Part shown: positions 35,587 through 45,931 of the stretch, in pieces | Numbering within the stretch: position 1 is the stretch's first letter | Layout: every line of letters begins with the position of its first letter | From: Cupriavidus yeoncheonensis | Lineage (GTDB): Bacteria; Pseudomonadota; Gammaproteobacteria; Burkholderiales; Burkholderiaceae | DNA length: 64,000 nucleotides | NCBI RefSeq assembly: GCF_905397275.1 | Contig: NZ_CAJPUY010000005.1 | Location: 62,001-126,000, forward strand | Direction of reading: 5' to 3' | Position numbers and translations under genes: made by a program | Notes under the pieces: generated by a model | Told to the model about the DNA's origin: nothing | Databases searched by the model: none | Seen by the model: the letters and a program-made list of their open reading frames with translations, nothing else

Positions 35587-36272
35587 GGCAGCACTCCCAT
35601 CAGGTAAACGAAGGTGAAGACGCCGATCCAGACCACATCCAGGAAGTGCCAGAACATCGACAGGCACATCAGGCGCCGGCGGTTCTCGGAGATCAGCCCG
35701 TGCCGGCTCACCTGCACCATCAGCGTGATGAGCCAGATGGTGCCGAAGGTCACGTGCAGCCCGTGCGTGCTGACCAGCGAGAAAAACGAAGTCAGGAAGC
35801 CGCTGCGCCACGGGCCGGCGCCTTCGCCGACCAGGTGGACGAACTCGAAGATCTCCACGCCAAGGAAGGCCGCACCCAGCAGGCCGGTGATCGCCAGCCA
35901 CCCCTGCGTGCCGCCGACGCGGCCCTGCTGCATCTGCAGCATCGCAAAGCCATAGGTAATGGACGACAGCAGCAGGAACGACGTGTTGAGCGCCACCAGC
36001 GGCAGGTCGAACAGCTCGGCGCCGGTCGGCCCGCCCGCATAGTTGCGGCCCAGTACGCCGTAGGCTGCAAACAGGCAGGCGAAGATGAGGCAATCGCTCA
36101 TCAGGTACACCCAGAACCCCAGCAACGTGCCGTTGGGCACGTGGTACTCGCTGGTCATGTAGAAGCGCAGTTCGCCTTCCTCGGTGCCATGGCCGGACTG
36201 CACGGCGGGCGGCGGGGCGGACGGTACGGCCTGCGCGCGGCCGGCGGGGAACGGGGCAGCGGTATCAGGCAT
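35583..36272 (-). CDS. cyoC: Cytochrome bo-type quinol oxidase subunit III
   Basis: A 229-residue subunit III with five membrane segments. Features include [45 protein letters not shown] and [14 protein letters not shown]. The N-terminal 40 residues are an Ala/Pro-rich cytoplasmic extension. It overlaps cyoB by eight bases and cyoD by four. Confidence 0.94.
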   Translation of the reverse strand: MPDTAAPFPAGRAQAVPSAPPPAVQSGHGTEEGELRFYMTSEYHVPNGTLLGFWVYLMSDCLIFACLFAAYGVLGRNYAGGPTGAELFDLPLVALNTSFLLLSSITYGFAMLQMQQGRVGGTQGWLAITGLLGAAFLGVEIFEFVHLVGEGAGPWRSGFLTSFFSLVSTHGLHVTFGTIWLITLMVQVSRHGLISENRRRLMCLSMFWHFLDVVWIGVFTFVYLMGVLP

Positions 36273-38268
36273 GGCGGGCCAGCAGCGCCGAGCGCGCCGC
36301 CTCCGTGTTGCCGACCGTATCGGCCGGGATGTAGTAGTCGCGCTTGTAGTTGAAGGTATGCACGATCGCGCTGATGATGAGCGTCGCGAACGCCGCCACC
36401 ACCAGCCACCAGATGTGCCAGATCAGCGCAAAGCCGCACACCGTGCTGAGACCCGCGAGGATGATGCCCGCGCCCGTGTTCTTCGGCATGTGGATCGGTA
36501 TGAAGCCGTGCAACGGCCGCTGGAAGCCGTGCGCCTTCATCTGCCACCAGGCGTCGGTGTCATGGACGATGGGCGTGAAGGCGAAGTTGTAGGTGGGGGG
36601 CGGCGACGAGGTCGACCATTCGAGCGTGCGGCCATCCCACGGGTCGCCGGTGACGTCGCGCAGCGATTCGCGGCGCATGAAGCTCACCACGAGCTGGATC
36701 AGGAAGCTGCCGATGCCCAGCGCGATCAGCAATGCGCCGAAGGCCGCGAGCAGGAACCAGATTCGCAGCGAGGGGTCTTCGAAATGGTTCATGCGGCGGG
36801 TCACGCCCATCATGCCGAGCACATACAGCGGCATGAACGCAAAGTAGAAGCCGACCAGCCAGAACCAGAACGAGCACTTGCCCCAGAACGGCTCGAGCCG
36901 GTAGCCGAAGGCCTTGGGAAACCAGTACGTGATGCCGGCCATCAGCCCGAACAGCACGCCGCCGATGATCACGTTGTGGAAGTGGGCGATCAGGAACAGG
37001 CTGTTGTGCAGCGAGAAGTCGGCGGGCGGCACGGCCAGCAGCACGCCGGTCATGCCGCCGATCACGAAGGTGATCATGAAGCCGACCGTCCACAGCATCG
37101 GCACCTCGAAGCGGATGCGCCCGTGGTACATGGTGAACAGCCAGTTGAACAGCTTGGCCCCGGTCGGGATCGAGATGATCATGGTGGTGATGCCGAAGAA
37201 CGAGTTGACGCTCGCCCCCGAACCCATCGTGAAGAAGTGGTGCAGCCAGACCAGGTAGGACAGCACCGTGATCACGACCGTGGCGTAGACCATCGACGCA
37301 TAACCGAACAGCCGCTTCTGGCTGAACGTCGCCACCACCTCGGAGAACACCCCGAACACGGGCAGCACCAGGATATAGACCTCGGGGTGGCCCCAGATCC
37401 AGATCAGGTTCACGTACATCATGGCGCTGCCGCCCTGGTCGGCCGTGAAGAAGTTCATGCCCAGGTAGCGGTCCAGCGCCAGCATGGCCAGCGCCGCGGT
37501 CAGCACGGGGAACGCGGCGATGATCAGCACGTTGGCGCACAGCGCGGTCCAGGTGAAGACCGGCATGCGCATCAGCGTCATGCCCGGGGCGCGCATCTTG
37601 ACGATGGTCACCAGCAGGTTGATGCCCGATAGCACGGTCCCCACCCCCGCCACCTGCAAGGACCATATGTAGTAGTCCACCCCCACGTCAGGGCTGTGGA
37701 CGATGCCGGACAGCGGCGGATAGGCCAGCCAGCCGGTGCGCGCGAACTCGCCGACGAACAGCGACATCATCACCAGCACCGCGCCGCCGGTGGTCATCCA
37801 GAAGCTGAAGTTGTTGAGGAAGGGGAAGGCCACGTCGCGCGCGCCGATCTGCAACGGCACCACGAAGTTCATGAGCCCGGTCACGAGCGGCATGGCCACG
37901 AAGAAGATCATGATCATGCCGTGGGCGGTGAAGATCTGGTCGTAGTGGTGCGGCGGCAGGTAGCCAAGGTTGTCGCCGAACGCGACGGCCTGCTGCAGGC
38001 GCATCATCACGGCGTCGGCAAAGCCGCGCAGCAGCATGATGATCCCGAGGATCACGTACATGATGCCGATCCGCTTGTGGTCGATGCTCGTGAACCACTC
38101 GCGCCACAGATAGCCCCACAATCCGAAGTAGCTCACCGCGCCCAGCAGCGCCAGGCCGCCGAGGACCACGACGATGAAGGTGCCCAGCAGGATCGGCTCG
38201 TGCAGCGGTATGGCCTCCCAGCTCAGGCGGCCGAAGATGAGCGTGGCGAGTTCGGATCGCTCCTGCAT
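36265..38268 (-). CDS. cyoB: Cytochrome bo-type quinol oxidase subunit I
   Basis: A 667-residue haem-copper oxidase subunit I. It has [22 protein letters not shown] (haem ligand His), [15 protein letters not shown] with the cross-linked Cu_B His-Tyr, [10 protein letters not shown] and [13 protein letters not shown]. It reduces oxygen with electrons from ubiquinol and pumps protons in the inner membrane. It lies 60 bp after cyoA in the cyoABCD operon. Confidence 0.96.
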   Translation of the reverse strand: MQERSELATLIFGRLSWEAIPLHEPILLGTFIVVVLGGLALLGAVSYFGLWGYLWREWFTSIDHKRIGIMYVILGIIMLLRGFADAVMMRLQQAVAFGDNLGYLPPHHYDQIFTAHGMIMIFFVAMPLVTGLMNFVVPLQIGARDVAFPFLNNFSFWMTTGGAVLVMMSLFVGEFARTGWLAYPPLSGIVHSPDVGVDYYIWSLQVAGVGTVLSGINLLVTIVKMRAPGMTLMRMPVFTWTALCANVLIIAAFPVLTAALAMLALDRYLGMNFFTADQGGSAMMYVNLIWIWGHPEVYILVLPVFGVFSEVVATFSQKRLFGYASMVYATVVITVLSYLVWLHHFFTMGSGASVNSFFGITTMIISIPTGAKLFNWLFTMYHGRIRFEVPMLWTVGFMITFVIGGMTGVLLAVPPADFSLHNSLFLIAHFHNVIIGGVLFGLMAGITYWFPKAFGYRLEPFWGKCSFWFWLVGFYFAFMPLYVLGMMGVTRRMNHFEDPSLRIWFLLAAFGALLIALGIGSFLIQLVVSFMRRESLRDVTGDPWDGRTLEWSTSSPPPTYNFAFTPIVHDTDAWWQMKAHGFQRPLHGFIPIHMPKNTGAGIILAGLSTVCGFALIWHIWWLVVAAFATLIISAIVHTFNYKRDYYIPADTVGNTEAARSALLARHA

Positions 38269-38328
38269 GTTGTTCTCCAGGGCCAGGGTGAAGGTCTCTC
38301 GTCTCGGGGCGCTCGCGTCCCGGCTGTG

Positions 38329-39366
38329 CTACCGCAGCGCCACCGCGCTGCGCTCGCTGTACGGGGCGGCCGGGTCGAACGGCGCCTTCGGCGTATTGCT
38401 GGCCGTGCAGACGGCGCCCAGCGCGCCGCCTTGCTGGCGGCGTGCGTCCATGGCCAGCATGTCCTTCTGGCACACCTGCCCGGCGCGCACGCAGCGGTTC
38501 AGGATGGCATCGAACAGGTCGGGCGTGACACTGGCGTAGTGGCGCACGGGATCGCGCTCGCTGGGCTGCTCCAGTTGCAGGTAGCCGTCGCGCGACAGCG
38601 GCGTGCCGCTGTTCTTGACGCGCTGGACCCAGCGGTCAAAGTCGTCGTGGCTCAGGCCGTGGAAACGGAAACGCATGTGCGAGAAGCCCGCGCCGCTGTA
38701 GTTGGCGGAGAAACCTTCATAGTCGCCAGGCTGATTCATCACCGCATGCAGCTTGGTTTCCATGCCAGGCATCGCATAGACCTGGCCGGCCAGCGACGGA
38801 ATGAAGAAGGAATTCATCACGCTCGAGGCCGTGATGCGAAAGCGAATGGGCCGGTCCACCGGCGCGGCGACTTCGTTGACGCTGGCAATGCCCTGCTCTG
38901 GGTAAAGGAAAAGCCACTTCCAGTCGAGTGCAACCACCTCGACCGTCAGCGGTTGCACATCGGCGGGCAGCGGCCGTTGCGCATCGAGCCGCTGCAGCGG
39001 CCGGTACGGATCGAGCTTGTGGGTGCTGACCCAGGTGACCGCGCCCAGCGCGATGATGATCAGCAGCGGCGCCGACCAGATCAGCAGTTCCAGCACGGTG
39101 GAGTGGTCCCAGTCGGGGTTGTAGGGCGCACCGGTATTGGAGGCCCGATAGCGCCACGCGAACAGCAGCGTCAGCACGATCACCGGCACGATGATCAGCA
39201 GCATGAGTCCGGTCGAGATCAGGATCAGGTTGCGCTGCTGGACCGCGAGATCACCGTTCGGCGACATCAGCACCGTACTGCATCCACACAGGACAGCCAG
39301 TGCCGGAACCAGCAGGATCCAGCGCGGCGCGCGCGGTACTGCCTGAGTCGAACGGTCGGATCGCAT
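38329..39366 (-). CDS. cyoA: Cytochrome bo-type quinol oxidase subunit II
   Basis: A 345-residue lipoprotein-type subunit II (lipobox LCGC, about Cys29) with two membrane helices and a periplasmic cupredoxin-like domain. Segments such as VVALDWKWLFLYPEQGIASVNE and SSVMNSFFIPSLAGQVYAMPGM are typical of quinol oxidases. The Cu_A cysteine pair of cytochrome c oxidases is absent, supporting quinol as donor. First gene of the operon, divergent from the MFS gene. Confidence 0.95.
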   Translation of the reverse strand: MRSDRSTQAVPRAPRWILLVPALAVLCGCSTVLMSPNGDLAVQQRNLILISTGLMLLIIVPVIVLTLLFAWRYRASNTGAPYNPDWDHSTVLELLIWSAPLLIIIALGAVTWVSTHKLDPYRPLQRLDAQRPLPADVQPLTVEVVALDWKWLFLYPEQGIASVNEVAAPVDRPIRFRITASSVMNSFFIPSLAGQVYAMPGMETKLHAVMNQPGDYEGFSANYSGAGFSHMRFRFHGLSHDDFDRWVQRVKNSGTPLSRDGYLQLEQPSERDPVRHYASVTPDLFDAILNRCVRAGQVCQKDMLAMDARRQQGGALGAVCTASNTPKAPFDPAAPYSERSAVALR

Positions 39367-39392
39367 AGGCTTGGGTCCTCTGTTGCCATCCT

Positions 39393-39408
39393 GTACGCTT
39401 AAGCGTAC
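39393..39408. promoter_or_regulatory. 16-bp perfect palindrome upstream of cyoA
   Basis: GTACGCTTAAGCGTAC is fully self-complementary and lies 27 bp upstream of the cyoA start, in the 148-bp gap divergent to the MFS gene. The position suits an operator controlling the oxidase operon. It does not match the FNR consensus. Confidence 0.5.
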
Positions 39409-39514
39409 GTGACTTAGACTGGTCTGAGCAACTATGGCAGTTTAGGCGCTCAGGGGCTAATCGCCAGGGGGCAAATTGCTCTCTAGCCCCGTTACTCTCT
39501 GTGGAGGTATACGG

Positions 39515-40834
39515 ATGGCAAGCGTGACCCATCAGCATCGTGCGTCTCCTTCTGCACCTCCCGCGCCAGGGGCCGCGCATATCGCGCCGGCGGAAATCGC
39601 CACCGGCGTCGTGATCGGCAGGGCGTCCGAGTACTTCGACTTCTTCGTCTATGGCATCGCGTCGGTGCTGGTCTTCCCGAGCGTGTATTTTCCGTACGCC
39701 GACCGGCTCGACGGCCTGCTCTACTCGTTTTCGGTCTTCGCGCTGGCCTTTGTCGCACGGCCGTTCGGCACGGCGCTGTTCATGCGCATCCAGCGGCGCT
39801 GGGGACGCGGCATCAAGCTGACGGCGGCGCTGTTCCTGCTTGGCACGGCCACGGTGGGCATCGCCTTCCTGCCCGGCTATGCCACGCTGGGGCATACCGC
39901 CATCGTGCTGCTGGCCGTGTTTCGTGCGCTGCAGGGCATTGCCTTCGGCGGTTCGTGGGACGGGTTGCCATCGTTGCTCGCACTCAATGCGCCGCCCGAG
40001 CGGCGCGGCTGGTACGCGATGATGGGGCAGCTCGGCGCACCCACGGGCTTCATCGTCGCGGGCTCGCTGTTCCTGTTCCTGAACCTGAGCCTGGATCGTG
40101 GCGAGTTCCTGGAATGGGGCTGGCGCTACCCGTTCTACGTGGCCTTCGCCATCAACGTGGTGGCGCTGTTCGCGCGGCTGCGGCTGGTGGTGACGCATGA
40201 GTACACCCAACTGCTGGACGAGGACGAGCTGGAACCGATCAGCACCCTGGAGCTCATCAGCAAGCAGGACTACAACATCTTCCTTGGCGCCTTCGCCGCG
40301 CTGGCCAGCTTTGCGCTGTTCCACCTGGTCACGGTGTTCCCGCTGTCGTGGGTGGAGCTGCACCAGACGCAGCCGATCACCGACGTGCTGACCGTGCAGG
40401 TGGCCGGAGCGTTCATCGGCATCCTGGGCACCATTGCCTCGGGACGCATCGCCGACCGTATCGGGCGCCGCACCACGCTCGGCACCATGGCGGTGCTGAT
40501 CGGCGTCTTCGCGCTGTTCGCGCCGCTGCTGATGGGCGGCGGGCCGGTCGCGCAGGACCTGTTCATCCTGATCGGCTTCGGCCTGCTCGGCCTGTCCTAC
40601 GGACAGGCGGCGGGCGCGGTCACGTCCAACTTCGAGCGCCGCTACCGCTATACCGGCGCCGCGCTGACCACGGATTTCGCGTGGCTGTTCGGCGCGGCCT
40701 TCGCGCCGCTGGTGGCGCTGGGGCTGTCGGCCAAGTTCGGGCTGATCGCGGTCAGTGCTTATCTGATGTCCGGCGCGCTCTGCACGCTGCTCGCGCTGCG
40801 GATCAACCGGGCCCTGGCTTCCGACGAGGACTGA
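39515..40834 (+). CDS. MFS transporter, metabolite:H+ symporter type
   Basis: A 439-residue 12-span MFS protein. IATGVVIGRASEYFDFFVYGIASVLVF at the start and RPFGTALFMRIQRRWGRG after span 2 are characteristic of the MHS subfamily, which imports organic acids, betaines and similar compounds. GTGGAGG precedes ATG 39515. The 3' end overlaps the convergent AraC gene by 32 bp. Substrate not determinable. Confidence 0.85.
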   Translation: MASVTHQHRASPSAPPAPGAAHIAPAEIATGVVIGRASEYFDFFVYGIASVLVFPSVYFPYADRLDGLLYSFSVFALAFVARPFGTALFMRIQRRWGRGIKLTAALFLLGTATVGIAFLPGYATLGHTAIVLLAVFRALQGIAFGGSWDGLPSLLALNAPPERRGWYAMMGQLGAPTGFIVAGSLFLFLNLSLDRGEFLEWGWRYPFYVAFAINVVALFARLRLVVTHEYTQLLDEDELEPISTLELISKQDYNIFLGAFAALASFALFHLVTVFPLSWVELHQTQPITDVLTVQVAGAFIGILGTIASGRIADRIGRRTTLGTMAVLIGVFALFAPLLMGGGPVAQDLFILIGFGLLGLSYGQAAGAVTSNFERRYRYTGAALTTDFAWLFGAAFAPLVALGLSAKFGLIAVSAYLMSGALCTLLALRINRALASDED

Positions 40835-41615
40835 AGCGGCCGGCGGCCGCGCGCCATGCCCCCGGCGGCTGGCCGAAGCGGCGCGTGAAGCTGCGCGTGA
40901 AGGTGGTCTGGTCGGGATAGCCCGAGGCCAGCGCCACCTCCACCAGCGGCAGGCCGGTGCCGGCCAGCAGTTGCACCGAGCGGTCCAGCCGCAGGCGCGT
41001 CTGGTAGCGATGGGGCGTGTCGCCGAACGCCTCGGCGAACAGTGTGTGGAAGCGGCGCACGCTCCAGCCGAAGCGCTCCGCCAGGTGGCCCGCATGCAAG
41101 GCCGACGACAGGTTGGCGCGCAGGTAGGCATCGATGGCCATGACCGGGAACACGGTCGCGGGGCCATGCCCGTCCGATGCGCCGAGAGCGTCGGCAAGGT
41201 CGCTGGCCAGCGTCGCGGCCACGGTCCAGTTCAGGTGCGCCGCGCGGGTGCCGGCCGGGCGCAGCGCCGCCAGTGCCCGGACGCGCGTGCCGAGGGCGCC
41301 ATCCAGCACGAAGGCGCGCGGCCGTTCCATCAGCCGCGCGGGCAGTGCGACCGACGCGCCGGGGAAGTCCGCAACCACCTGCAGGTTGCCGGCCAGCCCA
41401 AGGAACTCGTGGTGGCTGGCGGCCGGCACGATCAGCCCGTGGTGGCGATCGACCCGGTACAGATGGCCATCGATCTCGAGCTCGGTGGCCCCATCCAGGC
41501 CGAACAGCAACTGGTGATGGTCGTGCGCATGCCCCGCGGGCCACGGGTGGTAACGCCGGGACTCCACCAGCGGGCTCGCGGCGCCCGCGTGCGCCAGTTC
41601 AGTGGGCTGCGGCAT
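40803..41615 (-). CDS. AraC-family transcriptional regulator
   Basis: A 270-residue regulator with an N-terminal cupin (HDHHQLLFGLDGATELEIDGHLYRVDRHHGLIVPAASHHEF) and a C-terminal double helix-turn-helix: HLAERFGWSVRRFHTLFAEAFG and VEVALASGYPDQTTFTRSFTRRFGQPPGAWR. Its start overlaps the EamA gene by 17 bases, so it is co-expressed with and probably controls that exporter. Confidence 0.9.
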   Translation of the reverse strand: MPQPTELAHAGAASPLVESRRYHPWPAGHAHDHHQLLFGLDGATELEIDGHLYRVDRHHGLIVPAASHHEFLGLAGNLQVVADFPGASVALPARLMERPRAFVLDGALGTRVRALAALRPAGTRAAHLNWTVAATLASDLADALGASDGHGPATVFPVMAIDAYLRANLSSALHAGHLAERFGWSVRRFHTLFAEAFGDTPHRYQTRLRLDRSVQLLAGTGLPLVEVALASGYPDQTTFTRSFTRRFGQPPGAWRAAAGRFSPRRKPGPG

Positions 41616-42516
41616 GCCTTGGCCTTTCCCGCGTCTGGCACAGCCAGACCCCCGCGCCGGCGACGGCCATGCCCAGCCACTGCAGCGGCCCGAGGCGGTC
41701 GCCGAACAGCAGCCACGCCTGCACCGCGGCCAGCGGCGGCGCCAGGAACATCAGCGCCGCGGCACTGGCCGCCTGCCCGCGCCGCACGATGCCGAGCAGC
41801 AGCCAGGTGCCGGCACCGGAGATTCCCAGTGCCGCCCAGCCAAGCGCCGTCCACAGGACCGGCCCCGGCTGCCAGTGCGGCGCCGGCGACAGCCACACGG
41901 CCACGCCGGCCACCAGCATGGCGCCGGCGTTCTGCCACGCCGAGCTGGTACGGAGGTCCGAGGCGGCAATCGACATTTTCTGCAACAGGGTTCCCATGGT
42001 GATCGAGACAATGGCAAGCAGCCCGGCCAGCAAGACCCAGGGCGATACGGACTGGCCGGCGCCGGCCTGCACGACCGGCACCACTAACGGCGCCACGACC
42101 AGCGCCACGCCTGCGGCGCCGGTCGCCAGGCCTTGCCACGTGCGTCTGGAAGGTAGCTCCTTCAGCAGGGGAATGGCAAGCAATGCCGTCAGCAGGGGCT
42201 GCAACGCGCCCAGCAGCGCCATCACGGCCGGCGGCAGGCCGTGCGCCACCGCGCCGAAGGCGGCGCACAGGTACAGGCCCTGCATCAGCGCCCCGGCGAG
42301 CAGGTGGCGCGGGACTTCATGCCACGCTGGCCAGGCGGCGCGCGCGGCCAGCGCGGCGATGCAGAACATGAGCGCGGCCAGCGCAAAGCGCGCGAGCAGG
42401 AACAGGCTGGTGTCGGCCAGCGGCACGATGGCCTTGCCGACGATGAAGCCGGTAGACCAGATCAGGACAAAGGCCAGGCCGGGCAGCCAGCCGGCGGAAT
42501 CTTGGGGGCGGGACAT
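41599..42516 (-). CDS. EamA-type (DMT superfamily) exporter
   Basis: A 305-residue protein with ten predicted spans in two EamA repeats: GLAFVLIWSTGFIVGKAIVP and FALAALMFCIAALAA in the first, LLAGLLAIVSITMGTLLQK and LMFLAPPLAAVQAWLLFGDRL in the second. Such proteins usually export amino acids or metabolites. It forms a two-gene unit with the AraC regulator. Confidence 0.88.
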   Translation of the reverse strand: MSRPQDSAGWLPGLAFVLIWSTGFIVGKAIVPLADTSLFLLARFALAALMFCIAALAARAAWPAWHEVPRHLLAGALMQGLYLCAAFGAVAHGLPPAVMALLGALQPLLTALLAIPLLKELPSRRTWQGLATGAAGVALVVAPLVVPVVQAGAGQSVSPWVLLAGLLAIVSITMGTLLQKMSIAASDLRTSSAWQNAGAMLVAGVAVWLSPAPHWQPGPVLWTALGWAALGISGAGTWLLLGIVRRGQAASAAALMFLAPPLAAVQAWLLFGDRLGPLQWLGMAVAGAGVWLCQTRERPRHAAAH

Positions 42517-42801
42517 AGGGGTTCACGGCCGGGGGCCGGTGGTGGTTCATCTGGGGCCCGGCGCAACGGAAACCCGTGGTGCCGGCATGCCGCAGAAACT
42601 AACGCCCGGGCCGGAGGATGTCTTGGCGATTCCGGCAATCGGCCCTGGCAATGGGGTGCTTTGGGCGACGCATGATAAGACCGTTGGACCGGGCGCCGTG
42701 AAAGTTTTCGTAACCGTGCGGCAGGTGGCGCGCTGTCAACCGGCAGCGCGCCCGCCACGTAAGAGGACCATGTCCCTGCATCGCAAGACAAGGAGCCTGG
42801 C

Positions 42802-44403
42802 ATGACCCCTGGGCGGCAGACCTTTCCTGCCGGCGCCGCCATCCGCGGCGTGCGGCGGATGCTGACGGCCATGCTGCCTGCCGCGGCCTGCATGCTGGCG
42901 CTGGCGTCCTGCGCGCAGCAGCCGCCGGCCGCGTCCGGGCCGCTCGGCGCGGCGGACCTGCATTGGCTCAATACCGTGAGCTTCGGTGCCGACCAGGCCA
43001 GCATCGCACGGCTGCGCGAGCTGGGCCGCAAGCGCTACCTTGAGGAGCAACTGCGCATGCCGCCCGCCGACCCGCCGGCGGTGACCGCTGTCGTTGCCGC
43101 ATTGCCAACCCTGCAGGGCACCGCCGCCGAGCGCACGCGCGCGGCACGCGAGGAACGCCAGCGCATCGCCGGCCTGCCCGACGAGATGGCCAGACAGCAG
43201 GCCCGCGAGGCGCTGAACCGGCAAGGGCGCGAGGCGATTGCCGACACCGTCCGCCGGCACCTGCTGCGCGCGCTGTATTCCCAGGCCCAGTTGCGCGAGC
43301 AGATGACCTGGTTCTGGATGAACCACTTCAGCGTCTATGGCGCCAAGGGGCAGGTGCGCTGGGCCTTGCCCGACTACGAGGAACACACCATCCGGCCGCG
43401 CGCGCTTGGCAAGTTCAGCGACCTGGTGCTGGCCACCGTGACCGCGCCGGCCATGCTGGAATACCTGGACAACATGCAGAGCAGCGCCAACCGCGTCAAC
43501 GAAAACTACGCGCGCGAGCTGATGGAGCTGCATACGCTCGGCGTGTCGGGCGGGCCCAGCGGCTCGCGCTACACCCAGCAGGACGTGCAGGAACTGGCGC
43601 GCGTGCTGACGGGCTTCGGCATCAACGCGCGCGGCGAGCCGCCGCGGCTGGCGCCGGCGCGCGCGGCGCTGTACCGCGGCGATGGGCTGTTCGAGTTCAA
43701 TCCGAACCGGCACGACTTTGGCGCCAAGACGCTGCTCGGACGGCGCATCGAACCGACCGGCTTCGACGAAGCCGCGCGCGCCGTCGCGATCCTGGCGCGC
43801 GAGCCGGCCACGGCCCGCTTCATCAGTGCGAAGCTCGCCGCCTACTTCGTCGCGGACAATCCGCCGGCTTCGCTGGTCGACCGCATGGCCGCTACCTTCA
43901 CGCGCACCGACGGCGACATTGCCGCCGTGCTGACCACCATGTTCCTGTCGCCCGAGCTCGACCGCGTGCTGGACGCGCCAGGGCGCAAGTTCCGGGACCC
44001 GATGGCTTTTGTGATGGCGTCGATGCGCCTGGCCTATGACGGCCGCACCGTCAGCAACCTGCGTCCGGTCATGAACTGGCTGAACCAGCTTGGCGAGCCG
44101 CTCTACGGGCATGTCACGCCGGACGGCTACCCGGCGGCGGAAGGCGCCTGGGCGAGTTCCGGGCAGATGGTCAAGCGCTTCGAGATCGCGCGCGCCATCG
44201 GCTCCGGCCCGGCGGGGCTGTTTGCCGGCGATGCCAGTCTGCCGCCGGGGCCGGCGCGTTTTCCCGTGGTCGCGGGCAAGGCCTACTACGACACCATCGA
44301 GGCGACTTTGGGCCCTCAGACGCGCGCGTCGCTCGCGCAGGCGGAGACACAGGCCGAATGGAACACGCTGCTGCTCAGCTCGCCAGAGTGGATGCAGCGC
44401 TGA
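42802..44403 (+). CDS. DUF1800-family exported protein
   Basis: A 533-residue protein with an N-terminal signal and a probable lipobox (LASC, about residue 34). DUF1800 hallmarks are FWMNHFSV, NYARELMELHTLGV, QELARVLTGFGI, RHDFGAKTLLG, KFRDPMAFVMASMRLA and LYGHVTPDGYP. Function is unknown, but the family is almost always paired with DUF1501 as here. AAGGAG precedes ATG 42802. The start is preceded by a 285-bp gap. Confidence 0.9.
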   Translation: MTPGRQTFPAGAAIRGVRRMLTAMLPAAACMLALASCAQQPPAASGPLGAADLHWLNTVSFGADQASIARLRELGRKRYLEEQLRMPPADPPAVTAVVAALPTLQGTAAERTRAAREERQRIAGLPDEMARQQAREALNRQGREAIADTVRRHLLRALYSQAQLREQMTWFWMNHFSVYGAKGQVRWALPDYEEHTIRPRALGKFSDLVLATVTAPAMLEYLDNMQSSANRVNENYARELMELHTLGVSGGPSGSRYTQQDVQELARVLTGFGINARGEPPRLAPARAALYRGDGLFEFNPNRHDFGAKTLLGRRIEPTGFDEAARAVAILAREPATARFISAKLAAYFVADNPPASLVDRMAATFTRTDGDIAAVLTTMFLSPELDRVLDAPGRKFRDPMAFVMASMRLAYDGRTVSNLRPVMNWLNQLGEPLYGHVTPDGYPAAEGAWASSGQMVKRFEIARAIGSGPAGLFAGDASLPPGPARFPVVAGKAYYDTIEATLGPQTRASLAQAETQAEWNTLLLSSPEWMQR

Positions 44404-44454
44404 TCCGGCAGTACAGGCGACGCACACGACGCACACGAACGCAAGGACTTCGAG

Positions 44455-45780
44455 ATGAAACGTCGGGAATGGCTCAAGACGATGGGCAGTGCCGGGCTGG
44501 CGCTGGCCCTGCCCGCGACCATGTCGCGCGTGTATGCGCTGCCGGCGCAGGCGGATGCGCGTTTCCTGCTGGTGTTCCTGCGCGGTGCCTATGACGCCGC
44601 CAGCGTGCTGGTGCCGGCCGGCAGCGATTTCTACTACGCCTCGCGGCCCAATATCGCCATCCGGCGGCCGGTGCCCGCCGGCGCCGAACGCGATCCCGCC
44701 GCAGCCGTTGCGCTGGCGCCGCCATTTGCGGCCGACGGCCGCCGCGGCATCGGCGGCTGGGCACTGCATCCGGCCCTGGCCGACACCATGCTGCCGCTGT
44801 GGAACCGGCAGCAGCTCGCCTTCGTGCCGTTTGCCGGCACCCATGACATGTCCCGCAGCCACTTCGAGACACAGGACAGCATCGAGTCCGGCGCGTCGGG
44901 CACCGGCGATGGCCGGCATGACGCGGCATCGCTGCGCGGCAGCGGCTTCCTGAACCGGCTGGCGCAATCGATGGGCGGGCGCGCCGCGCCGGTGGCCTTC
45001 ACCGACGGCTTGCCGCTGGTGCTGACCGGCAGCCAGGATGTGCCCAATGTCTCGCTCAAGGGCACGGGCCGCACGCCGTTCGACGCGCGCCAGACGCGCG
45101 CGCTCGCGCAGATGTACCGCGGCACGCGCTTCGAGTCACTGATCGACGAGGGCTTTGAGTTGCGCCAGACCGTTGCCGAACAGGCGCAGGCGATGCAGGC
45201 CCGCGCCGCCGTGGCGGGCGGCACGGATGCCATGGCCGCGCGCATGCAGGACATGCAGGCCGCCAACCGCCGTTCACTGAGCGCGCGCGGCTTCGAGGTC
45301 GAGGCCCGCCGCATGGCGGGGCTGATGCGCGACAAGTTCAACCTCGGCTTCGTCGACGTGGGGGGCTGGGACACGCACTCCAACCAGGGCGCCGCGCAGG
45401 GGCAACTGGCGAACCTGCTCGACAACCTTGGCCGCGGGCTTGCCGGGTTTGCGCAGGAGATGGGGCCGGCGTGGGGCAAGACCACCGTGGTGGTGGTGTC
45501 GGAGTTCGGCCGCACGTTTCGCGAGAATGGCTCGCGCGGGACCGACCACGGCCACGGCACGGTCTACTGGGTTGCTGGCGGCGCCGTGCGCGGCGGCTGC
45601 ATTGCCGGCGAACAGGTGGCGGTGGAGGCGGGCACGCTCAACCAGAATCGCGACTACCCGGTGCGCAACGAGTACCGCGCCGTGCTCGGGGGGATATTCC
45701 GGCGGCTGTACGGCCTGGACGATGCGCGCCTGGCGCAGGTGTTTCCGGGGGGAACGGCGGCCGATTTCGGCTTGGTCTAG
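44455..45780 (+). CDS. DUF1501-family Tat-exported protein
   Basis: A 441-residue protein with a twin-arginine signal (KRREWLKTMG then a hydrophobic stretch). The alkaline-phosphatase-like core has LLVFLRGAYDAASVLVP, DVGGWDTHSNQG, VVVVSEFGRTFRENG and GTDHGHGTVYWV, the Asp and His residues that bind metal in sulfatase-like folds. It is co-transcribed with DUF1800 (51-bp gap), and both would act in the periplasm. Activity unknown. Confidence 0.9.
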   Translation: MKRREWLKTMGSAGLALALPATMSRVYALPAQADARFLLVFLRGAYDAASVLVPAGSDFYYASRPNIAIRRPVPAGAERDPAAAVALAPPFAADGRRGIGGWALHPALADTMLPLWNRQQLAFVPFAGTHDMSRSHFETQDSIESGASGTGDGRHDAASLRGSGFLNRLAQSMGGRAAPVAFTDGLPLVLTGSQDVPNVSLKGTGRTPFDARQTRALAQMYRGTRFESLIDEGFELRQTVAEQAQAMQARAAVAGGTDAMAARMQDMQAANRRSLSARGFEVEARRMAGLMRDKFNLGFVDVGGWDTHSNQGAAQGQLANLLDNLGRGLAGFAQEMGPAWGKTTVVVVSEFGRTFRENGSRGTDHGHGTVYWVAGGAVRGGCIAGEQVAVEAGTLNQNRDYPVRNEYRAVLGGIFRRLYGLDDARLAQVFPGGTAADFGLV

Positions 45781-45931
45781 CGCGGCGTGCCCCGCGGGGC
45801 GCGACAAAGGCAGGCAAAAGCGCTGCGTCGGCTTAGTGCTCCGCGCAACAGTTACGAATGATTACAGGATAGGGGGCGAGTTGCCAGCTCTGAGCCGCTA
45901 CAGTGGCTGCCGTTCAGAGTAGGAGATTGAA

